From positions 248,001 through 312,000 of the forward strand of contig OY781061.1 in assembly GCA_963676515.1 (NCBI GenBank): 64,000 bases of DNA, given 5' to 3'. Positions 46,104-55,040 of this stretch are shown piece by piece. Below the pieces are notes generated by a model. That model made no database searches. It was given only the letters and a program-made list of their open reading frames with translations, and was not told the origin of the DNA. The stretch is from G963667145 sp963676515 [NCBI: Candidatus Cloacimonadota bacterium] (GTDB lineage: Bacteria > Cloacimonadota > Cloacimonadia > G963667145). Both the position numbers and the translations under genes were made by a program. The first letter of the stretch is position 1, and each line of letters opens with the position of its first letter.

Positions 46104-48386
46104 TCAATCCTCTATGGGACGATGATACTTACTAAGCAAATACATACCAAATCCGAATCCCCCTGCGGTCAACAAAATAATCGACGAAGATGATCCGGGA
46201 TGTGCAAAGAAGTTTGCCAACTGGTAATAAATGGTGGCTACGCACCAAGCCAATATGGTCAAGTAAGCACTGACTAGCACCGTCCAGCCGAGAGTTGTCT
46301 CTCGGTATATAGCTCCCACCGCTGCCACACAAGGCACATAGATGAGGATAAACAACAGATAAGCGTAAGCCGCTGAGGTGCTCCCAAATTTTTTGAGCAT
46401 ATCGCCAAAGGTGGCTTTGTGAACTTCCAAAGATTCTGCGGCTTCATCTTGATTTTGCCCGACATCGCCAAACCCTAGTGGATCTCCCATTGCCGAGAAA
46501 ATTTCACCAATCCCGTCACCCAGCGTAACACAAGCGTCTTCTATTCCAGACCAAAAATCGAACTCTTCTTCCTCTTGCATTGCCTCTCCTCCTTTTTCAT
46601 AAAGAGAATTTAGCGTCCCCACGACCGCTTCTTTGGCAAAAATACCTGTAAAAAGCCCCACAGTAGCAGGCCAATTTTTCTTTTGAATGCCCATAGGTGT
46701 GAAAACTGGCGTGATGCTTTTGCCGATAGACGACAAGACAGATTTATCGGAATCTTCGTTACCAAAGCTACCATCTACACCTACCGAATTCAAAAAGCTC
46801 AAAATTACAATAATTACCATAATCGCTTTGCCAGCTCTGAGGATAAAGACTTTTAGCCTTTGCCAAGTGTGATACAAAATCCCGCGAACGGTGGGAATGT
46901 GATAGCTGGGCAACTCCATTACGAAAGTCGAGACCTCACCTTTGATTAAACTTTTTTTCATAATAAAGCCTGTAAAAATCGCCAGCAAGATACCCACTAA
47001 GTAAAGAGAAAACACCATTTTGCCCGCATTATTCGGGAAAAAGGCAGCTCCAAAAAGCACATAAACTGGGAGTCTGGCACCACACGACATAAACGGTGCC
47101 ATCATTATCGTCAAGAAACGGTCTTTGCGACTCTCCAAGGTGCGAGTAGCCATTATCGCTGGCACTGTGCAACCAAAGCCCACCAGCATCGGCACAAAAG
47201 ATTTCCCTGGCAGACCGATGACTTTCATCAGCCTATCCATCACGAAAGCGGCTCTCGCCATATAGCCAGAATCTTCCAAGATAGATAAACACAAGAAAGT
47301 GAAGAAAATCGGCGGAATGAAAGTAGCCACAGTCTGGATACCTCCTCCTATACCTCCTGCCAAGAGCACATTTAACCAGACGGGAGAACCGATATGAGCT
47401 AGCAACGAGCCAAAGCCGTCTACAAAGATTGTCCCCGCAAAGCCATCAAAAAAAGCGATGAAAGGTCCCGCAAGATTCAAGGAAGCCCAAAAAACCAAGT
47501 ACATCACCACCAAAAACAAAGGAATGCCTATTACACGGTGCAAGACCACCTTATCTATCGCCTCGGTAACAGAGCGACCTATCTGATCACTACGGTTGAC
47601 CACATCCTCGGCTATCCCGTTGATAAAGCCATACTTACCGTCGGCAATCACCAAATCTGCGTCCTCACCTGTGTGTTTTTCTATCTTCTTTACAAGTTTG
47701 CCGATAGCTTCGTCCAGCGTGTCGGGGATCACCTGATAAGCGAACTCATCATCTTCCAACACCTTCACCGCCAGCCAGCGAGCATCCACCTGCTCTTGCT
47801 GTGCGTATGGCTCCACCAAAGGCAAAAGCTCGCTGATTTGCTCTTCTACCACTTGATCGTACATCACCTTGGCAGACGAAATCCTTTTACTCTCTAGTTG
47901 TTGCCAAAGAGCTTCTTTCAACAGGTCTAACCCCTTATTTGCCGAAGCTACTATGGGTATCACGGGGCAATCCAAATGCAAAGAAAAATGCTCAATCTCT
48001 ATTTTAATCTTCTTCCGTTTGGCAGCGTCCATCATATTCAACGCCACCACCACTGGCACTCGCATCTCCAGAAGCTGTGTGAGCAAATACAAGCTCCTCT
48101 CGACATTCGTGGCATCGATGATGTTTACCACCACATCTGCTTGCCCCGAGAGGATATAGTCGCGAGTCACTTTCTCGTCGATGGAGAAGCTAGTCATCGA
48201 GTAAATCCCCGGAGTGTCCACCACCTCTATCTCTGCTCCCTTGTACTTCATCACGCCGCTTTTTTGCTCCACGGTCACACCTGGCCAATTGCCCACATAC
48301 TGTTTACTTCCCGTCAAGGCGTTGAAGAGCGTCGTTTTGCCACAGTTAGGATTACCAGTTACGGCAACCGTATATTTTTTACTCAT
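46104..48386 (-). CDS. feoB: Ferrous iron transport protein B
   Basis: FeoB imports Fe2+ across the inner membrane. The 760-aa protein has the N-terminal G domain with GNPNCGKTTLFNALTG (G1), the switch segment and VDTPGIYS (G3), and LNMMD (G4). A GDI helical domain follows. The membrane part has about nine helices with two Gate blocks: SCGARLPVYVLFGAAFFP and PCVAAVGAIYRETTLG. The core MLVGFGCTVPAIMATRT contains the conserved Cys. It is translationally coupled to the Fur-FeoA fusion (TAATG) and lies before FeoA2 and FeoC. Confidence 0.97.
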   Translation of the reverse strand: MSKKYTVAVTGNPNCGKTTLFNALTGSKQYVGNWPGVTVEQKSGVMKYKGAEIEVVDTPGIYSMTSFSIDEKVTRDYILSGQADVVVNIIDATNVERSLYLLTQLLEMRVPVVVALNMMDAAKRKKIKIEIEHFSLHLDCPVIPIVASANKGLDLLKEALWQQLESKRISSAKVMYDQVVEEQISELLPLVEPYAQQEQVDARWLAVKVLEDDEFAYQVIPDTLDEAIGKLVKKIEKHTGEDADLVIADGKYGFINGIAEDVVNRSDQIGRSVTEAIDKVVLHRVIGIPLFLVVMYLVFWASLNLAGPFIAFFDGFAGTIFVDGFGSLLAHIGSPVWLNVLLAGGIGGGIQTVATFIPPIFFTFLCLSILEDSGYMARAAFVMDRLMKVIGLPGKSFVPMLVGFGCTVPAIMATRTLESRKDRFLTIMMAPFMSCGARLPVYVLFGAAFFPNNAGKMVFSLYLVGILLAIFTGFIMKKSLIKGEVSTFVMELPSYHIPTVRGILYHTWQRLKVFILRAGKAIMVIIVILSFLNSVGVDGSFGNEDSDKSVLSSIGKSITPVFTPMGIQKKNWPATVGLFTGIFAKEAVVGTLNSLYEKGGEAMQEEEEFDFWSGIEDACVTLGDGIGEIFSAMGDPLGFGDVGQNQDEAAESLEVHKATFGDMLKKFGSTSAAYAYLLFILIYVPCVAAVGAIYRETTLGWTVLVSAYLTILAWCVATIYYQLANFFAHPGSSSSIILLTAGGFGFGMYLLSKYHRPIED

Positions 48387-49060
48387 TATACTATCCTCTC
48401 AATATTCAGAGCGTCCGCCTCTTTTTTCCTCAGAGTCAGATTAAAATTGTTAATCAAAATCTCCACTGGATCTCCCATCGGAGCGACCCTTATGACTTCA
48501 AAAATTTTCCCCTTTACCAATCCTAGAGCCAAGAGCTTTTTACGATAAGATTTATCTTCCGTATCGTAAGAAACAATTTTTGCTTTATCTCCCACTTTCA
48601 AATCTTTTAGCTTCATCTCTTCTCTCCTTAAAATATTAGTTTGGCAAGCTTTACACTCCCCAAAAAGATTTACTTCGCAATCCAGTAATTCAAATCCCTC
48701 TTGCCGACAAATTTCTTCCAATTTCGGCTTTATCAACTCGATAGGTTTTTCCATAACGCTTCCGCATTTTTGACACACTATATGAAAATGTTTTTTATGC
48801 CCAAAAATATGCTCATAAAACTCTTTTTCTCCATTGCCGACAGTTTTTTTTATCAATTTGCACTCTTCTAATATCGGCAAAGTCCTGTAAATAGTAGCTT
48901 TGGAAACTTCTACCGACAATTGTAAAAAATATTTAAAAATATCATCTACAGAAAAGTGCGTGTGAGTAGAAAAAATATAGCCAACTATTAACTCTCTTTC
49001 TTTGGTAATTTTAAAACCACTAGCTTTTAATTTTTCTAAAACTTTTCTTTTTTCTTGCAT
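48386..49060 (-). CDS. fur: Fur-FeoA fusion protein
   Basis: A 224-aa fusion. Residues 1-141 are Fur: winged helix with FSVDDIFKYFLQLSVEVSKATIYRTLPILEE, the metal site HKKHFHIVCQKCGSVME, and the Cys4 zinc site C96/C99 and C136/C139 (CQKCG, CKACQ). Residues 149-224 are a full FeoA SH3 domain (MKLKDLKVGDKAKIVS, LLALGLVKGKIFEVIRVAPMGDPVEILI, LTLRKKEADALNIERI). Fur is the ferric uptake regulator and FeoA helps FeoB. DtxR-family regulators carry a FeoA-like tail as standard, but Fur normally does not. An AAGGAG site and ATG at the domain join could also give free FeoA. Overlaps feoB by one base. Confidence 0.92.
   Translation of the reverse strand: MQEKRKVLEKLKASGFKITKERELIVGYIFSTHTHFSVDDIFKYFLQLSVEVSKATIYRTLPILEECKLIKKTVGNGEKEFYEHIFGHKKHFHIVCQKCGSVMEKPIELIKPKLEEICRQEGFELLDCEVNLFGECKACQTNILRREEMKLKDLKVGDKAKIVSYDTEDKSYRKKLLALGLVKGKIFEVIRVAPMGDPVEILINNFNLTLRKKEADALNIERIV
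48614..48629 (-). promoter_or_regulatory. Internal ribosome site and ATG for free FeoA
   Basis: Inside the Fur-FeoA gene, AAGGAG (48624-48629) precedes the in-frame ATG of MKLKDL (48614-48616) by seven bases. This is optimal spacing and encodes LRREEM within the fusion. It is the relic, or still active, start of an originally separate feoA. Confidence 0.75.
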
Positions 49061-49086
49061 AACTATTACACCTTTTTAATTGTAAA

Positions 49087-49118
49087 TGCAAATCATTCTC
49101 ATTTAGAAAATCTGTCAA
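49087..49118 (-). promoter_or_regulatory. Fur-box-like site and promoter of the feo operon
   Basis: On the minus strand TGAGAAT-G-ATTTGCA (49087-49101) matches the Fur 7-1-7 consensus TGATAATNATTATCA at 11 of 14 positions. It lies 27-41 bases before the fur ATG and overlaps the weak -10 position of a promoter with a perfect TTGACA at 49113-49118. A ribosome site AAGGTG is eight bases before the ATG. Autoregulation by the Fur-FeoA protein is the simple reading. Confidence 0.65.
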
Positions 49119-49205
49119 CCCCTTTCCCAAAAGAAACCGAAAAAGTATTTGACAACTTTTAAGAGTCGGCAAGTTTCGAAGAAAATAAATTTGGAGAATG
49201 TTGTT

Positions 49206-51383
49206 ATGAAAAATATCAAAAAAGTCGATGCTATGTGTAAACTCAATGGCGAAGTTCTGTTTATCGACGATATTCAGGATGCAAATATTTTGCATGCAAA
49301 GTTTATCTATTCGACTAAACCTCATGCAAAAATCAATAAAATCAATTTCCCTAAAGGCTTCAACTTGGACGAATTTACTTTCGTAGATGCCAAAGATATT
49401 CCAGGGAAGAACTTGGTAGAAAATCCTGTAATGACCCAACCTCTTTTTGCAGAAGGCGAGGTTGAACATTTTGGGCAACCTATTATGGGTGTGGCACACA
49501 AAGACAAAGACACCTTGCTGAGATTTATGGAAGCTGTCAAAGTGGATTACACAGAATTACCTGCTATCGTTGGCATCAGAGAATGTTTGGAAAATGAAGC
49601 CAACGCTTTCCCTTACGACCCGAAAGATGCTGGAAACCCTTTCAAATCTCAAATCACGATTGACAACCACAAGCACAAAGAAATTGACCCATCGTGGGTA
49701 AAGCATCACGGCGTTTATTACACACCTCACCAAGAACAACTCTACTTAGAGCCTCAAGGTGTTGTGGCGGAATATTTCCCTGCAGAAAAAAGGATGTTCG
49801 TAAAAGCCGCTTGTCAATGTCCGTATTATATACACGAAGCTATCGAGATTTACTACGGCGATGCTGTGAAGATAGTAGAGATTGAAGAGTCAGACGCCTT
49901 AGGCGGAGCTTTTGGCGGCAAAGAGGATTACCCCAATATCTTAGCTGGTATCGCCAGCCTCATCTCCTACAAGAATGGTGGCGGCAAAGTGAAGCTCGTG
50001 CTGGATAGAGAGGCAGACATCCAAATCACTACCAAAAGACACCCCAGTCGCACGGAAATTACCTCTTACACCGATCCCAAGACTGGTCAGATAGAGAAAG
50101 TGGATATCGACTTCAGATTGGACGCTGGAGCTTTTGAGACTCACTCCCCAGTGGTGATGGCTAGAGGTGCTTTGCACGCAGGCGGTACATACAACTGCAC
50201 AGATGTCAAAGTTTTCGCACGCTTTTTCAAGAGTAACACACCTCCCAACGGTGCATTCCGCGGATTTGGTGCTCCTCAGTCGGAGTTTGCTATAGAGGCA
50301 CACGCCCAAGAGGTAGCAGACAAGATCGGGATGAGCTTTCTGGATTTCAAGAAGAAAAACATCTTGCGACCAAAAGACATCTTCCCTACTAATCAAGTCA
50401 ACGAAGTGGATAGTGTTTTTGAGACGATGAAAATCGCCCTAGAAAAATCTGATTACGAAAAAAAAATCAAAGAGTTTGCCGAGTATAACAAAACTCATAA
50501 AATCAAAAAAGGCATTGGTATATCCACTGGTATGCACGGTGGCGGTTTCACTGGTACAGGCGAAAAAACTATGGCTTCCAAAGTCAGAGTGAACATAGAT
50601 AAAAATGCTGATGTGAAAATCTATGTCTCTTCTACAGATATGGGACAAGGCTGTTCTACCTCTTTGCCACAATGCTTTAGCGAAAGCATAGGACACCCTT
50701 TGAGCAAAACTTTTTACCAAACTCCAAATACGCAAAAAGCTCCCAACAGCGGTCCAACCGTGGCTTCTCGCACCATTTACATCGTGGGCAATCTTCTAAA
50801 TAAAATGGCGAAAGAGCTGGTAGCAAACGATTTTGGCGGAAAGAAAATCGAAGAGTATGTAGCTACCAATCAAGAACAGTTCCCTAAAGATTTCTACAAA
50901 ACTTTCGAGCTTGACCCATCTATCCAGTTCGATGTAGCAACCTATGAAGGTATGGGATACGGTGATTTCTCTTGGGGCTGTACTATCGTAGAAATAGAGT
51001 ACGATCCCGACACTTACCAAATAGATGTGAAAAAAAGCTGGTCTGGAATAGATGTGGGCAGGAGAGTAAATCAAGAGATTTGCGAAGGGCAAATCCAAGG
51101 TGGTGTTTTGCAAGCTATCGGCTGGGGTTCTACAGAATATGTAGAAAGAGCTGGTATGCGAGGCTCGTCTATATCCGACTACATCGCTTACACTTGTGCC
51201 GATGCTCCCGATTTAAATGTCTATTTCACCGACAACGACGCCTCAAAGCCAAAAGGTCTTGGTGAGTTGCCGATGGACTTCCCAGCCTCCGCAATAAACG
51301 ATGCTCTGCACAACGCCACTGGCATCTTCGTACCAGAAATTCCCGTGATACCAGAGAATATCAGGAACGCGATAAAGAAATAA
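49206..51383 (+). CDS. Molybdenum hydroxylase large subunit (xanthine dehydrogenase family)
   Basis: A 725-aa molybdopterin-binding subunit. The start at 49206 follows GGAG by nine bases. Family blocks: CKLNGEVLFIDDIQDANILHAKF, DALGGAFGGKEDYPNI, AFRGFGAPQSEFAIEAHAQEVADK, VSSTDMGQGCSTSLPQCFSE, and GLGELPMDFPASAINDALHNATG, the last carrying the Glu that acts as base in xanthine dehydrogenase. The enzyme hydroxylates N-heterocycles or oxidises aldehydes, with electrons passed to Fe-S/FAD subunits, none of which is nearby. It diverges from the feo operon. The moaC/mog pair at 3-4 kb supplies cofactor synthesis. Substrate unknown. Confidence 0.85.
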   Translation: MKNIKKVDAMCKLNGEVLFIDDIQDANILHAKFIYSTKPHAKINKINFPKGFNLDEFTFVDAKDIPGKNLVENPVMTQPLFAEGEVEHFGQPIMGVAHKDKDTLLRFMEAVKVDYTELPAIVGIRECLENEANAFPYDPKDAGNPFKSQITIDNHKHKEIDPSWVKHHGVYYTPHQEQLYLEPQGVVAEYFPAEKRMFVKAACQCPYYIHEAIEIYYGDAVKIVEIEESDALGGAFGGKEDYPNILAGIASLISYKNGGGKVKLVLDREADIQITTKRHPSRTEITSYTDPKTGQIEKVDIDFRLDAGAFETHSPVVMARGALHAGGTYNCTDVKVFARFFKSNTPPNGAFRGFGAPQSEFAIEAHAQEVADKIGMSFLDFKKKNILRPKDIFPTNQVNEVDSVFETMKIALEKSDYEKKIKEFAEYNKTHKIKKGIGISTGMHGGGFTGTGEKTMASKVRVNIDKNADVKIYVSSTDMGQGCSTSLPQCFSESIGHPLSKTFYQTPNTQKAPNSGPTVASRTIYIVGNLLNKMAKELVANDFGGKKIEEYVATNQEQFPKDFYKTFELDPSIQFDVATYEGMGYGDFSWGCTIVEIEYDPDTYQIDVKKSWSGIDVGRRVNQEICEGQIQGGVLQAIGWGSTEYVERAGMRGSSISDYIAYTCADAPDLNVYFTDNDASKPKGLGELPMDFPASAINDALHNATGIFVPEIPVIPENIRNAIKK

Positions 51384-51400
51384 GAAAATTAAAATTTAGG

Positions 51401-51430
51401 AATAGGCAGATTAAAGTTAATCTGCCTATT
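51401..51430 (+). terminator. Hairpin after the Mo-hydroxylase gene
   Basis: Perfect complementary arms AATAGGCAGATTAA and TTAATCTGCCTATT around AG, 18 bases after the stop. There is no strong T-run, so it may be an RNA-stability stem rather than a full terminator. Confidence 0.6.
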
Positions 51431-51462
51431 TGCTACTGAAAAAGATTATTAGCTATATTAAG

Positions 51463-51500
51463 AAAGCAGCATCATTTTTAATGATGCTGCTTTTATTTTT
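51463..51500 (+). terminator. Bidirectional intrinsic terminator
   Basis: Arms AAAGCAGCATCATT and AATGATGCTGCTTT (14 bp, perfect) with a 3-base loop, then a T-rich stretch at 51491-51500. The A-rich 5' flank makes it also useful for the convergent toxin gene ending at 51511. Confidence 0.88.
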
Positions 51501-51510
51501 TTAAAAAACT

Positions 51511-51777
51511 TTATTTATAAACCTCTTTCCTGTGGGCAATTCTAACGATGGTTATTATTAACATATCGTTTTCTTGAGCATAAATAACTCGGTAATTACC
51601 AACTCTCAGGCGGTACTTTTCGCGGCCTTTACCGATAAGTTTTTTCGTGCTTCCCGCTAACAAAGTCGGATCACAAGCCAGCAGTTTCAATTTATCCACT
51701 ACTCTTTTTTGCCAAATTAAATCCACTTTTTCTAGCTCTTTCTTTGCTTTTTTTAAGAAGATTATCTTATATTTCAT
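51511..51777 (-). CDS. RelE/ParE-family toxin
   Basis: An 88-aa protein with the RelE fold pattern: N-terminal YKIIFLKKAKKELEKVDLI, a middle helix, then KYRLRVGNYRVIYAQENDMLIITIVRIAHRKEVY, whose Arg/Tyr/His residues line the usual active face. RelE toxins cleave mRNA on ribosomes; ParE members attack gyrase, and the two cannot be separated here. The start overlaps the antitoxin stop by four bases (ATGA). A bidirectional terminator ends the unit. Confidence 0.87.
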   Translation of the reverse strand: MKYKIIFLKKAKKELEKVDLIWQKRVVDKLKLLACDPTLLAGSTKKLIGKGREKYRLRVGNYRVIYAQENDMLIITIVRIAHRKEVYK

Positions 51778-51989
51778 AGATTTAACTCTCGCTCAATCTC
51801 CTCTAGGGTATAAGTTTCTTCTTTACTTTTAAGCCTGATTTCCGCTAATTCAGAATCCTTAATATCAAAATAAAGGTTCAAAGCTTCTGAAACGATGTGA
51901 CTTTTCTTTTCGCCCAGCTCTTTTGCAAAAAGAGACAGTTCATTCGTTACCTCTGAGGGTAAAGTTATAGTTAATTTTTTTGCACTCAT
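51774..51989 (-). CDS. Ribbon-helix-helix antitoxin
   Basis: A 71-aa partner of the toxin. The N-terminus KKLTITLPSEVTNELSLFAKELGEKKSHIVSEALNLYF is a classic MetJ/Arc/CopG-type ribbon-helix-helix; the C-terminal EIRLKSKEETYTLEEIERELN should wrap the toxin. AGGAGG lies directly upstream of the ATG. It is the first gene of the pair and probably represses its own promoter through the palindrome at 52054. Confidence 0.87.
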   Translation of the reverse strand: MSAKKLTITLPSEVTNELSLFAKELGEKKSHIVSEALNLYFDIKDSELAEIRLKSKEETYTLEEIERELNL

Positions 51990-52016
51990 TTAACCTCCTA
52001 AAAAGCCTTACTTTTA

Positions 52017-52067
52017 ATCATACTTTTTGAGGTATTTTTTTTGTCAAGGAATTAAACTTATAAGTTT
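52017..52067 (-). promoter_or_regulatory. Toxin-antitoxin promoter and palindromic operator
   Basis: TTGACA (52042-52047) and TATGAT (52017-52022) on the minus strand are 19 bases apart, slightly long. Directly upstream, 52054-52067 is a perfect 14-bp palindrome AAACTTATAAGTTT, a plausible antitoxin binding site. Confidence 0.55.
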
Positions 52068-52098
52068 TAAGTTTCTTATGATAATTTGGGCTATATAG

Positions 52099-53340
52099 CT
52101 ACAGCAAATCCCCCACCAAGTCGTACTCGAAGCTGTCCACAATCTTCACCTTTTGCAACGAACCAACTTCTGCTTCATCGTCCAGATAAACCACTCCATC
52201 AATCTCGGGAGCATCAAATCTACTGCGAGCAATATTCTTCTCGTCCAAAATAACCTCTAACTCTTGCCCTACAAATCTTTGCAAGTTGCTTTTGGAAATA
52301 TCTATCTGATTACTCATCAAGGTGTCGGCTCTTTCTTCTGCTATTTCTTGAGAAATTTCACCTTGCAAATCGTAGGCAGCTGTGCCTTCCTCTTTGGAGT
52401 AAGCAAACACACCCATCTTATCAAATCTGTTTTTTTCTATAAAGTTTGTAAGTATAACAAAATCTTGCTCAGTTTCACCAGGAAAACCAGTGATAAAAGT
52501 AGTTCTTATCGCTTTTTCTTGCTCGAAAGAGCGGATGTAATCGAACAAATTTTGTAACTCTTCTTGTCCTCTTTTGCGATTCATAGCATGCAATATCTTA
52601 TCACTGGCGTGTTGAAAAGGCACTTCGAAGTAATTGCAAATCTTATCCTGAGCAAAGATGAAATCCACAAGTTCTTTTTCCAAATGATCGGGATGAAGAT
52701 ACAAAAGCCTAATCCACTCTATTCCTTTTATCTTACACAACTCTTGCAAAAGGTCTAGCAATCGCACCTTGCCGTAAATATCTTTGCCATAAAGACAAAT
52801 ATCTTGAGCGGTAACTATCAGCTCCTTGACACCTTTTTGTGCCAAACTTTCAGTTTCTGCCACTAAATCCTCTATAGTCCTGCTTGTAAATCTGCCTCTT
52901 ATGTATGGAATAGCACAGTAACTGCAATAGTTGTCGCATCCATCACTAATCCGCAAGTATGCATAATGTTTGGGCGTCAGCAATGATCTGTCTTCTGTCG
53001 GAGGCGTAGAAAAAATTTTAGAAAACTCTCCAAAATCTTTTAAATCCACCAAATAATCTATTTCTGGAATCTCTTTTTCCAGTTCGCTTCTGTATCTTTT
53101 TACGAAGCAACCCGTTACGATAAGTTTAGCAGATTTTTTTTTGGCTTTGGCGGACTGCAAGATGGTGTCGATAGCTTCCTCTTTGGCAGAATTTATGAAA
53201 GCACAAGTATTGATAAGCACAAAATCGGCTTGCTCTATAGATTCAGAAGGTTTTTGTCCGCTACTATCCAAGATAGCTTTAAATCTTTCGCTATCCACCA
53301 AGTTCTTGGGACAGCCCAAGCTAATCAAAAAGTAACTCAA
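52099..53340 (-). CDS. rimO: Ribosomal protein S12 methylthiotransferase
   Basis: RimO is a radical SAM enzyme that adds a methylthio group to a conserved Asp of ribosomal protein S12. The 413-aa protein has the UPF0004 N-terminal domain (FLISLGCPKNLVDSE with Cys, and the Cys of INTCAFINSAKEEAID and VTGCFVKRY). The radical SAM site is ISDGCDNYCSYCAIPYIRG (CxxxCxxC), and the TRAM end is VDSFEYDLVGDLL. It lacks the extra residues typical of MiaB. It is the last gene of the bat operon transcript, overlapping batD by four bases. Confidence 0.95.
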   Translation of the reverse strand: MSYFLISLGCPKNLVDSERFKAILDSSGQKPSESIEQADFVLINTCAFINSAKEEAIDTILQSAKAKKKSAKLIVTGCFVKRYRSELEKEIPEIDYLVDLKDFGEFSKIFSTPPTEDRSLLTPKHYAYLRISDGCDNYCSYCAIPYIRGRFTSRTIEDLVAETESLAQKGVKELIVTAQDICLYGKDIYGKVRLLDLLQELCKIKGIEWIRLLYLHPDHLEKELVDFIFAQDKICNYFEVPFQHASDKILHAMNRKRGQEELQNLFDYIRSFEQEKAIRTTFITGFPGETEQDFVILTNFIEKNRFDKMGVFAYSKEEGTAAYDLQGEISQEIAEERADTLMSNQIDISKSNLQRFVGQELEVILDEKNIARSRFDAPEIDGVVYLDDEAEVGSLQKVKIVDSFEYDLVGDLL

Positions 53341-55040
53341 ATCTTGCCTAACTTTTTCAACAAATCTTTCAGCTTTTTGTAATCTTCTTTGGCATTCATC
53401 ATCGCCCCCGGCATAAATCTTGCTTGCTCAAACTTCGTGTTCAAATCTTTCACCTGCGATAGCAAAAGCGGATCAACCCCTTTTTGCGAGAGGACATCAT
53501 AAACTTCCAGGTTAGTCGCCGACTTTTCTAGAGAAAGTTTATCACAAAGATAGTGCATCAGACCTTGATGAGCTGCTGGATAAAAATCAGGACTGCCTAA
53601 ACTTACCAAACTTGCCGCTTCTTTTATATACTTTTTAAAAACTTGTTCCGAATTTTTTCTTTTGAGATAGTTTTGATCAAAATTTTTGGCTCTTTTAATT
53701 TTCAAAATTTTCGCCAAGATTAAAAAAAACAAAACTACAGCCAAACACAATAACCAATAACGAAAATCTTCTACCCAAAGATTATCTGCCGTAAGTTTAG
53801 GATCGGTGATAATAAAATCTATATCTTCGCCACTTTTTTTTACTACTTGAGCACTCTCTCCCGTTGGATATTGGACAAAGCCCTCTTTATTCTCTTTAAC
53901 TTTTATGACAATTTTCTGAGTTGCCAATTTCTTATACTTTTTTGTCTCAGGATTAAATATCCAAAAAACTGTCGCTGGGATAGTGAAACTACCCGCTTTT
54001 TTGGCTATCACCATATATTTGGCTTGGCTCAACCCTTCTTTACTAGTAATCTCTGGAGTAGCAAATCGGTATTTATCGTTTTTGGCAAACTTAGGGAAGT
54101 CGTCCACAAAATTGCCGTTACCCTTGACTTGGATAGTATAAGTGATCGCATCTCCGACATCTACCACCTTGGAGCTAGCAGACGAACTTATAGTGAAATT
54201 GCCTATCGAGCCAGTAAAATCTTTCGGAGCAGATGGCAAATTTTTCACCTCTATCTCCTGTGCTTTACTCACGAGTCTGTAATCTTTGCTTCTACCAAAA
54301 CTAAAAAAATCGTCGCCACCTGCTCTTACAGAGGCTGTCATCACCATGGGCGTTATCTTCAGCTTGCCAGCTTTCTTTGGGGACAGTTGATAAGAAGCAA
54401 TATGCATCTTGCCATATATTACACCATCTACGATGTTTTGCGTAAAATTAACTTGCTGAGCGGAAAAAGTTTGCTTGCTCCAAAATCCATCAAAAACTGG
54501 CTCGGTGACCTTCCGCAATCCAGAGACATTGTAGCGAGTGTAAACGAAGTAGCTAACCAACACCTTTTCGCCCACATAGACAGATTTTTTATTAAGGTTT
54601 GTCCTAATATAGAGAGGAGAATTAGTAGACTCGGTCGCTTTGGCAGGATTTTTGCTAACTTTTACAGTTATTGGTTTAGTCGTGTAAATATTCGAGCCAG
54701 CCACCATTTTTTGCGTCGGAATAATTAGAGAGCCGACCTTGGTGGGCATCAAAGTGTATTTATAACTAATCGTCTTGCTTTGCGAGCTTTTCCCGTTGAC
54801 CAAACGATAACTCGTGGAAGTGTAATGAGATTTGCCGATAATTTTGAACCCTTGTAAGCTAGACAAAGTTGGCTCAGGCATATCTTCACTAGTCTGCACC
54901 ACCTGCAAAGTCAAAAGCAATTGCTCGTGCACCGACAAGCTGGTGCGATCTACGCTAGCACTAAAACTATTGCCAAGTAGCAAATGGAATCCACAACTAA
55001 TTGCAACCAACAAAAGCCATCTCTTACCAGTACTTCCCAC
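53337..55040 (-). CDS. batD: BatD, oxygen-tolerance protein
   Basis: A 567-aa protein with a signal-like N-terminus (KRWLLLVAISCGFHLLLG), immunoglobulin-like periplasmic domains (LSVHEQLLLTLQVVQ, YVGEKVLVSYFVYT, VVDVGDAITYTIQVKGNGNF) and one membrane helix at about 431-452 (WLLCLAVVLFFLILAKI). A cytoplasmic helical tail follows. This is the BatD layout. Bat proteins protect against oxidative or envelope stress in Bacteroides and Leptospira; the mechanism is poorly known. It overlaps batC by 17 bases and rimO by four. Confidence 0.9.
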   Translation of the reverse strand: MGSTGKRWLLLVAISCGFHLLLGNSFSASVDRTSLSVHEQLLLTLQVVQTSEDMPEPTLSSLQGFKIIGKSHYTSTSYRLVNGKSSQSKTISYKYTLMPTKVGSLIIPTQKMVAGSNIYTTKPITVKVSKNPAKATESTNSPLYIRTNLNKKSVYVGEKVLVSYFVYTRYNVSGLRKVTEPVFDGFWSKQTFSAQQVNFTQNIVDGVIYGKMHIASYQLSPKKAGKLKITPMVMTASVRAGGDDFFSFGRSKDYRLVSKAQEIEVKNLPSAPKDFTGSIGNFTISSSASSKVVDVGDAITYTIQVKGNGNFVDDFPKFAKNDKYRFATPEITSKEGLSQAKYMVIAKKAGSFTIPATVFWIFNPETKKYKKLATQKIVIKVKENKEGFVQYPTGESAQVVKKSGEDIDFIITDPKLTADNLWVEDFRYWLLCLAVVLFFLILAKILKIKRAKNFDQNYLKRKNSEQVFKKYIKEAASLVSLGSPDFYPAAHQGLMHYLCDKLSLEKSATNLEVYDVLSQKGVDPLLLSQVKDLNTKFEQARFMPGAMMNAKEDYKKLKDLLKKLGKI

